Shown here in pieces: positions 36,221-44,449 of a stretch of 56,181 nt of DNA. How positions within the stretch are numbered: position 1 is the first letter of the stretch; the number at the start of each line of letters is the position of its first letter. The translations under genes and the position numbers were made by a program. The notes under the pieces are model-generated. The model ran no database searches. It worked only from the letters and a program-made list of their open reading frames with translations, and was not told the origin of the DNA. Origin of the DNA: Erysipelotrichaceae bacterium (lineage in GTDB: Bacteria; Bacillota_I; Bacilli_A; Erysipelotrichales; Erysipelotrichaceae); contig JAAWON010000008.1 of assembly GCA_022799495.1 (NCBI GenBank), forward strand, positions 1 to 56,181, read 5' to 3'.

Positions 36221-36940
36221 TTATGAACGCTGAACTGCCGCTGCCAATGCAGTTTTTATCATTGAATGAAAAGAAGATTCGCGTTCCTGTGCAGTGGTTT
36301 CCTCATGTGTTACAAAGGAATCCGATATTGTCAGCAAACATGCCGCCTCTTTCCCCAACACACGCGCATTATGAAACAGTGCATAACTCTCCATCTCTAC
36401 GCAAATACAGTCATGCTTATGCAAAAACTCGCGATACCCATCTACATTTGCCTCATGATAAAACACATCGCTGGAATGTATTCGTCCTTTGTGTAGGGTA
36501 TACCCCAACTGCTGTGCACTTTGTTCCAACAAATCATTCAATGCCTTGCTGGGATAGCATATATCCCCCTTAGTCCCATTTTGAACCAGCGCATAGGTTG
36601 ATTCACTCCAAGCACTGTCCGCCAGCACCAAATCAAATATGCCAAGTTCTTCACTATAAGCCCCGGCACTGCCAATGCGAATGATGCAATCCACATCATA
36701 GTAATGAAACAGTTCATAAGAATAGATACCAATGCTAGGCATCCCCATCCCGGAACCCATAACCGAAATTTGTTTCCCATCATAAATCCCTGTATATCCA
36801 TACATATTCCTTACTGTATTAAACAATTTTGTATCATGCAGATACGTATCAGCTATAAACTTAGCACGCAGGGGATCTCCCGGCATTAAAACCACTTTGG
36901 CAATTGCACCCGACAAAGCCGCATTATGAGGTGTCGACAT
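36221..36940 (-). CDS. deoD: Purine nucleoside phosphorylase DeoD
   Basis: Encodes 239 residues of the trimeric/hexameric PNP family. It has the N-terminal MPGDPLRAKFIA, the phosphate/ribose site GSGMGMPSIGIY and the VEMESYALF signature. It splits purine nucleosides with phosphate for salvage. ATG 36940 has GGAGG upstream and a -10-like TATAAT lies at 36985-36980. The following plus-strand ku gene is divergent. Confidence 0.94.
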   Translation of the reverse strand: MSTPHNAALSGAIAKVVLMPGDPLRAKFIADTYLHDTKLFNTVRNMYGYTGIYDGKQISVMGSGMGMPSIGIYSYELFHYYDVDCIIRIGSAGAYSEELGIFDLVLADSAWSESTYALVQNGTKGDICYPSKALNDLLEQSAQQLGYTLHKGRIHSSDVFYHEANVDGYREFLHKHDCICVEMESYALFHNARVLGKEAACLLTISDSFVTHEETTAQERESSFHSMIKTALAAAVQRS

Positions 36941-37131
36941 ATCATTTCCTCCTGTAATTTCCCATGTTTCTTAAAATCTATTATACAAAAGATAAACTTG
37001 TTTTGCCAGTCCTGCATCTTCTTTTCTTCCCCTTTGCGCAAAGTTATCCTGCTATGTCTTTTCGCTCATTTCGTTTGCTCATAGGTATAAGTCATATTAT
37101 GAAATCCACACTAGAAACAGAGGTGAATCCT

Positions 37132-37929
37132 ATGGCAGCTGCACATAAGGGTGCGATCTCCTTTGGCTTAGTCCATATACCGGTCGTACTCTATAAAACC
37201 ACAAGTGATCATGATATATCCTTTAATCAATTATGCAGACAAAGCATGCAACGTGTGCAATATAAAAAATTCTGTGCAAATTGCGACAAAGAATTAAAAG
37301 CACAAGATATTGTCAAAGGTTATCAATATGAAAAAGATAAATATGTCGTTATGAGTCAAAAAGAATTAGATGCGATCAAAAGTGAAAAGGATCGCACGAT
37401 TCATATCTTACAATTTTGCGCCCTTCATGATATAGATGATATCTATTATGAAAAGAATTATTATGCCATCCCCGACAGTGGAAGTGAAAAAGCATATGAG
37501 TTATTGCGCAGTGCTATGCAGCGACAAGATCAAGTAGCGATCGCCAAAACAGTATTAGGAACAAAAGAAACTTTGATGGCACTGTGTCCCCAAAGTGAGT
37601 GTATTCTCATGAAAACATTATTTTATCAGGATGAAGTATTGGCTTTGCCCAAAACCTTTGCCCATCCAAATATCTCCAAAGATGAGACGAAAATAGCCGA
37701 ACAACTCATTAGCACTATGAGTGCACCGTTTGATCCCAATCATTATCATGATGAATATCAACAACGCTTGATGGACGCCATCCAAAAGAAAATACAAGGA
37801 CAAGATATTGTGAGCGGTGAAACAATCCACAAGGAAGATCATATCGTCGATTTGATGGACGCGTTAAAACAAAGTATTGCGATGCAGAAAAAAGATGGAT
37901 CACAACGTAAAAGGGCGGTACGTCATTGA
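37132..37929 (+). CDS. ku: Ku protein (non-homologous end joining)
   Basis: Encodes 265 residues of the bacterial Ku family. It starts MAAAHKGAISFGLVHIPVVL, with the Ku core through KALAQ-like segments and a Cys-x-x-Cys pair (KFCANCDKE). It lacks the extended C-terminal tail of some Ku proteins. It binds DNA double-strand ends and recruits the ligase encoded next. ATG 37132 is preferred over 36964 because AGAGGTG precedes it and homology begins there. In sporulating bacteria this system protects dormant genomes, but no clear sigma-G promoter was established here. Confidence 0.93.
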   Translation: MAAAHKGAISFGLVHIPVVLYKTTSDHDISFNQLCRQSMQRVQYKKFCANCDKELKAQDIVKGYQYEKDKYVVMSQKELDAIKSEKDRTIHILQFCALHDIDDIYYEKNYYAIPDSGSEKAYELLRSAMQRQDQVAIAKTVLGTKETLMALCPQSECILMKTLFYQDEVLALPKTFAHPNISKDETKIAEQLISTMSAPFDPNHYHDEYQQRLMDAIQKKIQGQDIVSGETIHKEDHIVDLMDALKQSIAMQKKDGSQRKRAVRH

Positions 37930-37930
37930 T

Positions 37931-38869
37931 ATGAAAGATCCTTTTATAGATAAGGAATTGATGGTGATGTTGATTGCCAAAGAATGTGCAGCTTTTGATG
38001 ATCCTGATTATCTATATGAACTTAAACTGGATGGAACACGCTGTCTTGCCTATTTAGATCAAGGTACACAATTATATAATAAACGGCGATTTGCTTTATC
38101 CTATAAATTCCCGGAATTATCGCAGCTACATACCTATGTAAAACGACGTTGTATTTTAGATGGAGAATTGTATGTGTATCAGCACCAGCGGGTGGATTTT
38201 TTCGCATCGCAGCGACGCTCCCTACTCAATGATCCTTTTAAAATACGGATGGCAGCCGCAAAATTTCCTGCTTGTTTCACTGCCTTTGATATTGTTTATG
38301 AAGAAGATCAATGGGTGAATGAGAAGCCGCTTTGGCAGCGGAAAGAGCGTTTGGCTGATATAATCATAAAACAAGATGATCGATTCAATTTGGCACGTTA
38401 TATCATGAAGGATGGGATTGCCTTATTCGAACTTACGCAAAAATTGGGTTTGGAAGGAATTGTCGCAAAACATAAGGAAAGCCGTTATCAATTTGGCAAA
38501 CGTACAAGCGATTGGGTCAAATGTAAAAATTGGATGGAAGATGATTTTGTGATATGCGGTTATATCGAAAAAGAGCATAACGTTATTTCGCTTGTGTTAG
38601 GGCAATACGATCAGGATATTTTATTGTATCAAGGGCATGTAACAATGGGGGCGATCAAAGCATTGGCACAATTCAAAACACTTCCGCATGGTCCTTGTCC
38701 TTTTCTCACCATTCCCAAAGGAAATGAGCATGCGGTATGGTTTTTGCCCAAGTTGGTAGGAATCGTCAGTTATATGGAACGCACTCCGCAAGGAGGATTG
38801 CGACAGCCGGTGTTACGGGGAATCCGCAACGACAAAGAAGCAAGCGAATGTCGTTTTACAGGCAACTGA
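37931..38869 (+). CDS. ligD: ATP-dependent DNA ligase of the LigD type, ligase domain only
   Basis: Encodes 312 residues. The adenylation lysine is in ELKLDGTR (Lys32), with RSDWVKCK-type motif V (TSDWVKCKNW) and a C-terminal OB-fold. There is no polymerase/primase or phosphoesterase domain, so it is shorter than full LigD. With Ku it should form a two-gene NHEJ cassette. ATG 37931 follows the ku stop by one base, so translation is probably coupled. A bidirectional terminator follows. Confidence 0.9.
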   Translation: MKDPFIDKELMVMLIAKECAAFDDPDYLYELKLDGTRCLAYLDQGTQLYNKRRFALSYKFPELSQLHTYVKRRCILDGELYVYQHQRVDFFASQRRSLLNDPFKIRMAAAKFPACFTAFDIVYEEDQWVNEKPLWQRKERLADIIIKQDDRFNLARYIMKDGIALFELTQKLGLEGIVAKHKESRYQFGKRTSDWVKCKNWMEDDFVICGYIEKEHNVISLVLGQYDQDILLYQGHVTMGAIKALAQFKTLPHGPCPFLTIPKGNEHAVWFLPKLVGIVSYMERTPQGGLRQPVLRGIRNDKEASECRFTGN

Positions 38870-38987
38870 TTCCATGCGGGATGGTACTTCATCCTTATGG
38901 TAACACGCCAAATAATGAAATAGGATGGAACCACTCATTTCTGAGTGAATTAACTTAAAAAATGCACCACATAAATTTCATCCCATA

Positions 38988-39014
38988 CAAAAAAGAGGTC
39001 ACACCTCTTTTTCT
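38988..39014. terminator. Bidirectional terminator between ligD and pepA
   Basis: AAAGAGGT-CAC-ACCTCTTT (38992-39010), with A and T runs outside. It can end both the plus-strand ligD and the minus-strand pepA. Confidence 0.85.
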
Positions 39015-39022
39015 TTTCCTAA

Positions 39023-40432
39023 TTATTTATTGCGGCAAAGATTGGCCATGGTACGAACCATCGCACCGGTTGCCCCACTTTCCTCTTTATCGGCAACACC
39101 GGCAATATCCAGATGAATCCATGCAACTGGTTCTTCAATAAACTCTTGCAGGAAACAAGCCGCAACACTTGCACCACCGCTGCCTTTTCCAACATTTTTC
39201 AAATCGGCACTATTGGATTTCAATGAATCGCGGTATTCCTGTGCAAGTGGCAATCGCCAACCACGCTCATCGCTCTCTTTCAACGCTTGAACAAATTGTT
39301 CATAGAAAGCCTCATCATTGGCAAATACACCGGTATAAACACCACCCAAAGCCCGAGCACATGCACCTGTCAAGGTTGCAATATCAACGATTCTGGTGAC
39401 ATTATGCATATGTTTTTGTGCATAGGTCAGTGCATCGCACAGGATTAAACGACCTTCTGCATCGGTATTCGCAATTTCCACCGTTTTACCTGACATAGTG
39501 GTAATTACATCCTGTGGCTTATAAGCAGAGCCATTGATTAGGTTTTCACTGGCTGGCACGATGGCTATCACATTGCTTTTAAAGCGATTAGCTGCAATAA
39601 TTTCCATAGCGCCCAATACATCAGCACCACCGCACATATCATATTTCATTCCATAACTGTTGCTTTTAATATTATAACCACCGGCATCAAAGGTCAAACC
39701 CTTGCCAACCAGTGCAGTATACGGTGCATCCGGCGCATCTCCTTGATAGCGAAGCACGATCATGCAGGGGGATTGATCACTACCTTGGCTCACAGCCAAC
39801 AATGCTCCGGCTCCCAGTTGCGCCAATTGCTTCTGATCCAAGATGCGACATTCAATCCCATAGCGCTCTGCCATTTCCGCAGCCTCTGCGCTGAGCCGCT
39901 CTGGGGTCATGATATTCGCCGGAGTATTGGCTAAATCCTTCGCAAAGTTGATTCCCGCTGCATAGGCAAGCCCTCGTTCTATATCAGCACTGATATCTTC
40001 TGTGGCAATCAAATCCACATCCGCATAAGGTTCATTTTCTTTACCAACACGCTGTTCATGGTAAGCACTCAAGGTGTAACTTTCAGCAAACAATGCAGCT
40101 ACCTGATGGAGATCCACTTCCTCGCACACTGCATGTTTCACAACCAAGGATGCCGGTTCTTTCAGATACTTCGGCAGTCTTCCAAACACCTCCCGCATCT
40201 TAGCACTTGTCATTTCCTCACGCTTTCCCATCCCCAAAAAGATGAGTTTGGCGAATGGCAATTTCCCTAAAGTATGAATGATTGTCACTTTGCCATATGA
40301 AGTATCCACCAATGCTGTAATATCATATTCCAGATGAACACCCATAGCCTCACATACAGTATCCTTTTCATACACGGGAATAATAGCATCTCTTTTTCCC
40401 TCGCGGCAGCAACTATACGCACATTGTTTCAT
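39023..40432 (-). CDS. pepA: Leucyl aminopeptidase (M17 family)
   Basis: Encodes 469 residues. The M17 signatures are GKGLTFDAGGYNIKS and NTDAEGRLILCD, the latter carrying metal ligands. It removes N-terminal residues from peptides in the cytoplasm. ATG 40432 has GGAGG upstream. It lies downstream of the serine hydrolase gene across a 260-base spacer that carries two short tandem-repeat arrays. Confidence 0.92.
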   Translation of the reverse strand: MKQCAYSCCREGKRDAIIPVYEKDTVCEAMGVHLEYDITALVDTSYGKVTIIHTLGKLPFAKLIFLGMGKREEMTSAKMREVFGRLPKYLKEPASLVVKHAVCEEVDLHQVAALFAESYTLSAYHEQRVGKENEPYADVDLIATEDISADIERGLAYAAGINFAKDLANTPANIMTPERLSAEAAEMAERYGIECRILDQKQLAQLGAGALLAVSQGSDQSPCMIVLRYQGDAPDAPYTALVGKGLTFDAGGYNIKSNSYGMKYDMCGGADVLGAMEIIAANRFKSNVIAIVPASENLINGSAYKPQDVITTMSGKTVEIANTDAEGRLILCDALTYAQKHMHNVTRIVDIATLTGACARALGGVYTGVFANDEAFYEQFVQALKESDERGWRLPLAQEYRDSLKSNSADLKNVGKGSGGASVAACFLQEFIEEPVAWIHLDIAGVADKEESGATGAMVRTMANLCRNK

Positions 40433-40480
40433 AAAAATTCCTCCTTTTGCATTTGTGCAGTTTTCTATGTTTCACTGTAT

Positions 40481-40534
40481 TTGTTTTGCTTGTTTTGCTT
40501 GTTTTGCTTGTTTTGCTTGTTTTGCTTGATTTGC
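40481..40534. repeat. Nine-base tandem repeat array
   Basis: Five perfect copies of TTGTTTTGC plus a sixth, TTGATTTGC, lie 50-100 bases upstream of pepA. A 9-base unit does not shift a reading frame, but it lies outside any gene and its number could vary between strains. It is not a CRISPR: the units are short with no spacers. Confidence 0.9.
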
Positions 40535-40642
40535 TTTCAATTCACTTTCGATTCGTTCTCTATTCACTTCGATTCACATACTCCTTCAGTATATTCGATT
40601 TACCTCATTTTAATATTTCTAAACCAAAGAATACTTCTGTCG

Positions 40643-40699
40643 TTTGATCATCATCAAGATGTTTGATCATCATCAAGATGTTTGATCATCATCAAGATG
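40643..40699. repeat. Three perfect copies of a 19-base repeat
   Basis: TTTGATCATCATCAAGATG occurs at 40643-40661, 40662-40680 and 40681-40699. The last copy overlaps the stop region of the serine hydrolase gene. Each unit can form a small hairpin TTGAT-GATG-ATCAA on the minus strand. The function is unknown. Confidence 0.9.
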
Positions 40700-42098
40700 A
40701 CGGAGAATCATTCGTCTCTGTTTTCTGGTCATCACCTATGCTTTTTTGAAACTGATAAGAGATCAGCCAACTATTTAGCTCTTGTATCAAAGTTTCCGCA
40801 TCACTGCGATTATAAGTGAATATTCCTACAATATAAGGCTTAGGCGTATAGACAATACCCGTCGCATGCAGATTGCGATCATAATCACCATACTTCTGTG
40901 CAATTTCAAACATATCGGTACTTGCCTGTAAGTATTCTCCCCCATTCGCCTGCTTCATATAACCAATTAATGTATCGTAATGACTGCGTTGTTCATACAG
41001 GTGCATCATCACTTCCAGCATATAATGCATAGAAACAACATTTTGGGTGTAAAAATTGTTAGGCAATTTTTGTTCGCTGTACGAAGTTAACAACTGCCGA
41101 AATTTAGTAAATCCGCCTAAGCCGCGCACCAAGGCATTGGTCGCTGTATTATCACTATAAACAATGCTTTGCTCCTGAAGATAGGAATAAGGAATTTGAT
41201 CATTGACCTTATACTGTTTCAATGTGTTTCCAGCACCGCTTTCCACATCAGCACTTAATAACTTGATGGTATCCTGTGGATTCATTTCCTCATTAGCATA
41301 GCGATCCTCCAGCAACATGTTCAACGGTACTTTAATAATACTTGCCGCATAAAACATCGTATCCGGATTATACAAATAGGTTTCCTCATCGTAAGGGTCA
41401 TAGTAATAAAAACCGAAATTGGTGCTGGTTAAACGCTTGGTTTTCATAAACTGTGCCAGCAGTTCCTCCACACTGTTGACGTGCGGGATACTTACTAAAT
41501 TAGGCTCAATTTTCCAGACATCATAGGTTCGACAGCGTGTTGTTTCATTCGCAAAGGCATCTATCGCAGTGACACAAATATCCTGTTCGCCGCTTTCCAA
41601 TTCATTGAGTGCCGGTGAAATTGCAATTTTATAATCACTATCCTCTTGTATGGTATAAATAGGGTCGATATAGCGCTCCCCATGATAACTATACAGATAA
41701 ATCGAATCGCGTTCATTAAAGGTAATCACCGGTGCTTTGTCATCCGTGATATGGATGTGCAAAACATAGGTCTTTGATGCAAAAGTGACCTCAATATCAT
41801 ATTCACCAATACCGTTGATGGCCGCAAGTTCTTTCGCAAAACTAACATCTTCATACTGACGACCATAACGTAAATAAGTCTGACTGTCTGTAGGAAGTGG
41901 CCTGCCATAGGAAAACTGGAATTCATTTTGTCTTAACTGGGGGGCTTGATACTGAGACCATACAATCCCAGCGATCACCACCAGTGCCAACAAAAACATC
42001 AGGTTAAGAAACCATTTCCGTTTGCGCTTTGGCTTAGTTTCATCTTCTCTTTTTTGCGCCAGTTCCAATGCTTTTTCATCCAGTGGCAAATATTCCAT
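40692..42098 (-). CDS. Beta-lactamase-fold serine hydrolase with Ig-like N-terminal domain
   Basis: Encodes 468 residues. One membrane helix (about 29-47) anchors a proposed extracellular part. An Ig-like region (about 80-195) leads to a class A beta-lactamase/penicillin-recognising fold with S-I-I-K (253-256) and SDN (315-317). The usual KTG triad is not seen: the equivalent place reads HATG. It may be a wall-modifying DD-peptidase relative or an inactive fold; resistance to drugs cannot be inferred. ATG 42098 has AGGAGG upstream. The stop lies in the 19-base repeat array. Confidence 0.78.
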   Translation of the reverse strand: MEYLPLDEKALELAQKREDETKPKRKRKWFLNLMFLLALVVIAGIVWSQYQAPQLRQNEFQFSYGRPLPTDSQTYLRYGRQYEDVSFAKELAAINGIGEYDIEVTFASKTYVLHIHITDDKAPVITFNERDSIYLYSYHGERYIDPIYTIQEDSDYKIAISPALNELESGEQDICVTAIDAFANETTRCRTYDVWKIEPNLVSIPHVNSVEELLAQFMKTKRLTSTNFGFYYYDPYDEETYLYNPDTMFYAASIIKVPLNMLLEDRYANEEMNPQDTIKLLSADVESGAGNTLKQYKVNDQIPYSYLQEQSIVYSDNTATNALVRGLGGFTKFRQLLTSYSEQKLPNNFYTQNVVSMHYMLEVMMHLYEQRSHYDTLIGYMKQANGGEYLQASTDMFEIAQKYGDYDRNLHATGIVYTPKPYIVGIFTYNRSDAETLIQELNSWLISYQFQKSIGDDQKTETNDSPSS

Positions 42099-42133
42099 AG
42101 TGCCCCTCCTTTCCCTATGCGCTATAATTGTTA

Positions 42134-42664
42134 TCAAGATATACGATTTTGAAATGAATGGCAATCGCCATTCTCCATCAGGCTGACTTGATCCAACTGT
42201 TCAAACCATTTCTGAAATAATACAGCCTCTGAAATGGTGCGATTGGCATTGCTTGTACTCGGCATTGCAATCACGGTTTGTTGTGACAAATGAGCAAAGT
42301 GGCGCTGATAAAGATCATAACTTTTTTTACCATTACATAGAATGCGCTGAATACTGGGATAGGTCGCCAATAATCCGGCAATATCATTGCACTCCTCTTT
42401 GCGAATTGCACTGTCCAAAGAACCCTCACGCTCACAACTGCCGATGACATCCCACAAAATAATATGATGCGTTAGAATACAATTTCGCTTATCCTCATAA
42501 CTGTTTAATGGTAGATCAAAGTATGCTTGCAATACCTTCCAAAAGCGATTATGGCGATATCCATAATACTCCTGCTTGGCTAGTGAAGTGACACTAGGCA
42601 TGGAACCCAGTATGAGAAGACGCGGCTCATCGGCAATGATCGGATCAAACCCGTACAGGCGCAT
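42134..42664 (-). CDS. Uracil/hypoxanthine DNA glycosylase-family protein
   Basis: Encodes 176 residues. It has the family-4/5-like motif ILGSMPSVTSLAKQEYYG, aromatic YRHNRFW and the C-terminal MPSTSNAN segment found in DNA-deoxyinosine/uracil glycosylases of the mismatch type. It should excise damaged bases in DNA. Its ATG lies inside the end of rimO (20-base overlap), with GGAG upstream, so expression is probably coupled. The base preference is not determinable. Confidence 0.78.
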   Translation of the reverse strand: MRLYGFDPIIADEPRLLILGSMPSVTSLAKQEYYGYRHNRFWKVLQAYFDLPLNSYEDKRNCILTHHIILWDVIGSCEREGSLDSAIRKEECNDIAGLLATYPSIQRILCNGKKSYDLYQRHFAHLSQQTVIAMPSTSNANRTISEAVLFQKWFEQLDQVSLMENGDCHSFQNRIS

Positions 42665-43958
42665 GTGCTACTCCGATCAGATCATGAACCAATGCATCCG
42701 TAATCGTCACTTGAACAAAACTGCCCAAGGGGATATGCTCACTGCTTGTGAAAAAGACTAAGCCATCGACTTCATCCGGCGCACTAGAGCGATCCCGCCC
42801 CCGATAACGACCACTTAAAGCATCCAATCCCTCTACCAATACCTCAACTGTTTCGCCAATACGTTGTTTCAAATTTGCGGCAGAAATATCTGCTTGCAGT
42901 TCCATCAGCTGGTTCAAACGCTGCTGTGCCACCGCCGCATCCACTTGACCTGCAAATGCATACGCTGCCGTATCCTCTTCTCTGGAGTAAGCAAAGGCTC
43001 CCATGCGATCCCATTTCGTCGCTTCAACAAAAGTCATTAAATCGTGAAAGGCTGCCTCATCCTCCTGTGGGAAACCGACGATGAATGTGGTTCGCAAGGT
43101 CGGTTGCTTGCAATGCTTGCGAATCAGAGCCAATAAGTCTTTCACCTCATGCATCGTACCACGACGATTCATCAGTTTTAACATGTGATCATTGGCATGC
43201 TGGAGCGGGATATCGAAATACGGCAGTACCTTATCCAATTCTGCCATCGTTTGAATCAATTCTTCATCAATTTCATCCGGATACATATACAGCACCCGAA
43301 TCCAATGCAATTCTGTAATTGCATTCAACTGCCGCAACAATTCTGACAGGGATCGCCGCTGATACAAATCAACACCATATTTGGTCGTATCTTGCGCAAT
43401 CAACACAAGTTCTTTCACACCATTCGCCGCCATGCGTTTTCCTTCCTCAACCAATTCCTCCATCGGAAAGGAAACATTATCACCACGAATGGAAGGGATC
43501 GCACAATAGGTACAATGATTGCTACAACCCTCAGCGATTTTCAAATAACCGCTCCATGGTTTTGTTGCAAGAAGTCGCTCACTGTCTTTGAAAGAAGGCA
43601 ATGTTACATTTCCCAGTTCCTGTTTTAATATCTCATGCAGCGTGGGATACGATTGAATCGCAATAACGCGATCAATTTCCGGAATCTCTTTTTTAAGTGC
43701 TTCTTGATAGCGCTGTGCCAAACAGCCCAATACAATCAATTTTTGCAGTTTTTGTTTTTTATAGGCAGCCATTTCAAAGATAACCGAAATCGCTTCCTCC
43801 TTCGCTGAATCAATAAAACCGCAGGTATTGATGATGATTGCCTCTGCTTCACTTGGATGCGTTGTCAGCGTATGTCCACCTGCATGCAACATTCCCATTA
43901 TTTTCTCACTGTCTACTAAATTCTTGCAACACCCCAATGATACAAAACCGACTTTCAT
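42645..43958 (-). CDS. rimO: Ribosomal protein S12 methylthiotransferase RimO
   Basis: Encodes 437 residues. It has N-terminal SLGCCKNLVDSEK with UPF0004 cysteines, the radical-SAM CSNHCTYCAIP cluster motif (C-x3-C-x2-C) and a C-terminal TRAM domain. It methylthiolates an aspartate in S12. ATG 43958 follows a GATAGGTG sequence. It is followed by the overlapping glycosylase gene. Confidence 0.93.
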   Translation of the reverse strand: MKVGFVSLGCCKNLVDSEKIMGMLHAGGHTLTTHPSEAEAIIINTCGFIDSAKEEAISVIFEMAAYKKQKLQKLIVLGCLAQRYQEALKKEIPEIDRVIAIQSYPTLHEILKQELGNVTLPSFKDSERLLATKPWSGYLKIAEGCSNHCTYCAIPSIRGDNVSFPMEELVEEGKRMAANGVKELVLIAQDTTKYGVDLYQRRSLSELLRQLNAITELHWIRVLYMYPDEIDEELIQTMAELDKVLPYFDIPLQHANDHMLKLMNRRGTMHEVKDLLALIRKHCKQPTLRTTFIVGFPQEDEAAFHDLMTFVEATKWDRMGAFAYSREEDTAAYAFAGQVDAAVAQQRLNQLMELQADISAANLKQRIGETVEVLVEGLDALSGRYRGRDRSSAPDEVDGLVFFTSSEHIPLGSFVQVTITDALVHDLIGVAHAPVRV

Positions 43959-44409
43959 AGAGCCTCACCTATCCTTTTCTGCTTTACAGGGAAGAAACAC
44001 CAGCGTTGATGTGAATCGTATTGATCCACTGAACAGCCCTGTCTTACTCATCCATGTTCTTTGATTCGCATTTTCACTTAAACTGTATAATAATATATCA
44101 TTTTTTTGGTATTTCTTAAAGATAAAAAAACAGAATTCATATGGTTTCCCCTTATAATTCATACGAAACACGCAATGAGCGAATCCCTTTGTCATCGCAA
44201 CTTTCCCAATCTTGTGCGTAAAGGGGGTTCACACAATCCTCAAACTGTATGCATTAATAAGTCAATCAAACAGGAATCAGATTGAAATATAAACAGCCTT
44301 ACACACATTCTTACGCACATTTCATTGCCAAACATAAAAATTTCTTCCTTATTTATAAAAAAATGGGATTGTACTGCGTAAAACAGTTTATTTTCTAATT
44401 GAAATTTGA
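43959..44409. other. Intergenic region between rimO and the large membrane gene
   Basis: No supported gene. A 76-codon minus-strand frame (44195-43965) is possible but has a poor composition and no ribosome binding site. An inverted pair TGTGCGTAA (44213-44221) / TTACGCACA (44311-44319), separated by 89 bases, is the only notable repeat. TATTATAC-type AT-rich sequences may be the rimO promoter. Confidence 0.45.
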
Positions 44410-44415
44410 TATAAT
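44407..44415 (+). promoter_or_regulatory. Extended -10 promoter of the large membrane gene
   Basis: TGATATAAT (44407-44415), 35 bases before the GTG start. No good -35 box is seen. Confidence 0.5.
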
Positions 44416-44449
44416 TCTCTTGACTAATGGTCAGAAAAGAGGATCAGAT

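Noticed and set aside
36964-37131. Longer N-terminus for Ku
   Set aside because: The added 56 residues have no Ku similarity, and a good ribosome binding site precedes ATG 37132.
40481-40534. Possible CRISPR array
   Set aside because: Units are 9 bases with no spacers and no cas genes are near; it is a simple tandem repeat.
40692-42098. Antibiotic-resistance beta-lactamase
   Set aside because: The KTG motif is absent and the protein has a membrane anchor and an Ig-like domain, so a resistance call is unsupported.
43965-44195. 76-codon minus-strand frame between rimO and the large membrane gene
   Set aside because: The ribosome binding site is weak, the composition is unlike a protein gene, and it covers the likely rimO promoter.
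44213-44319. Inverted pair TGTGCGTAA/TTACGCACA as a mobile-element end
   Set aside because: The arms are only 9 bases, there is no transposase, and no target-site duplication is visible.
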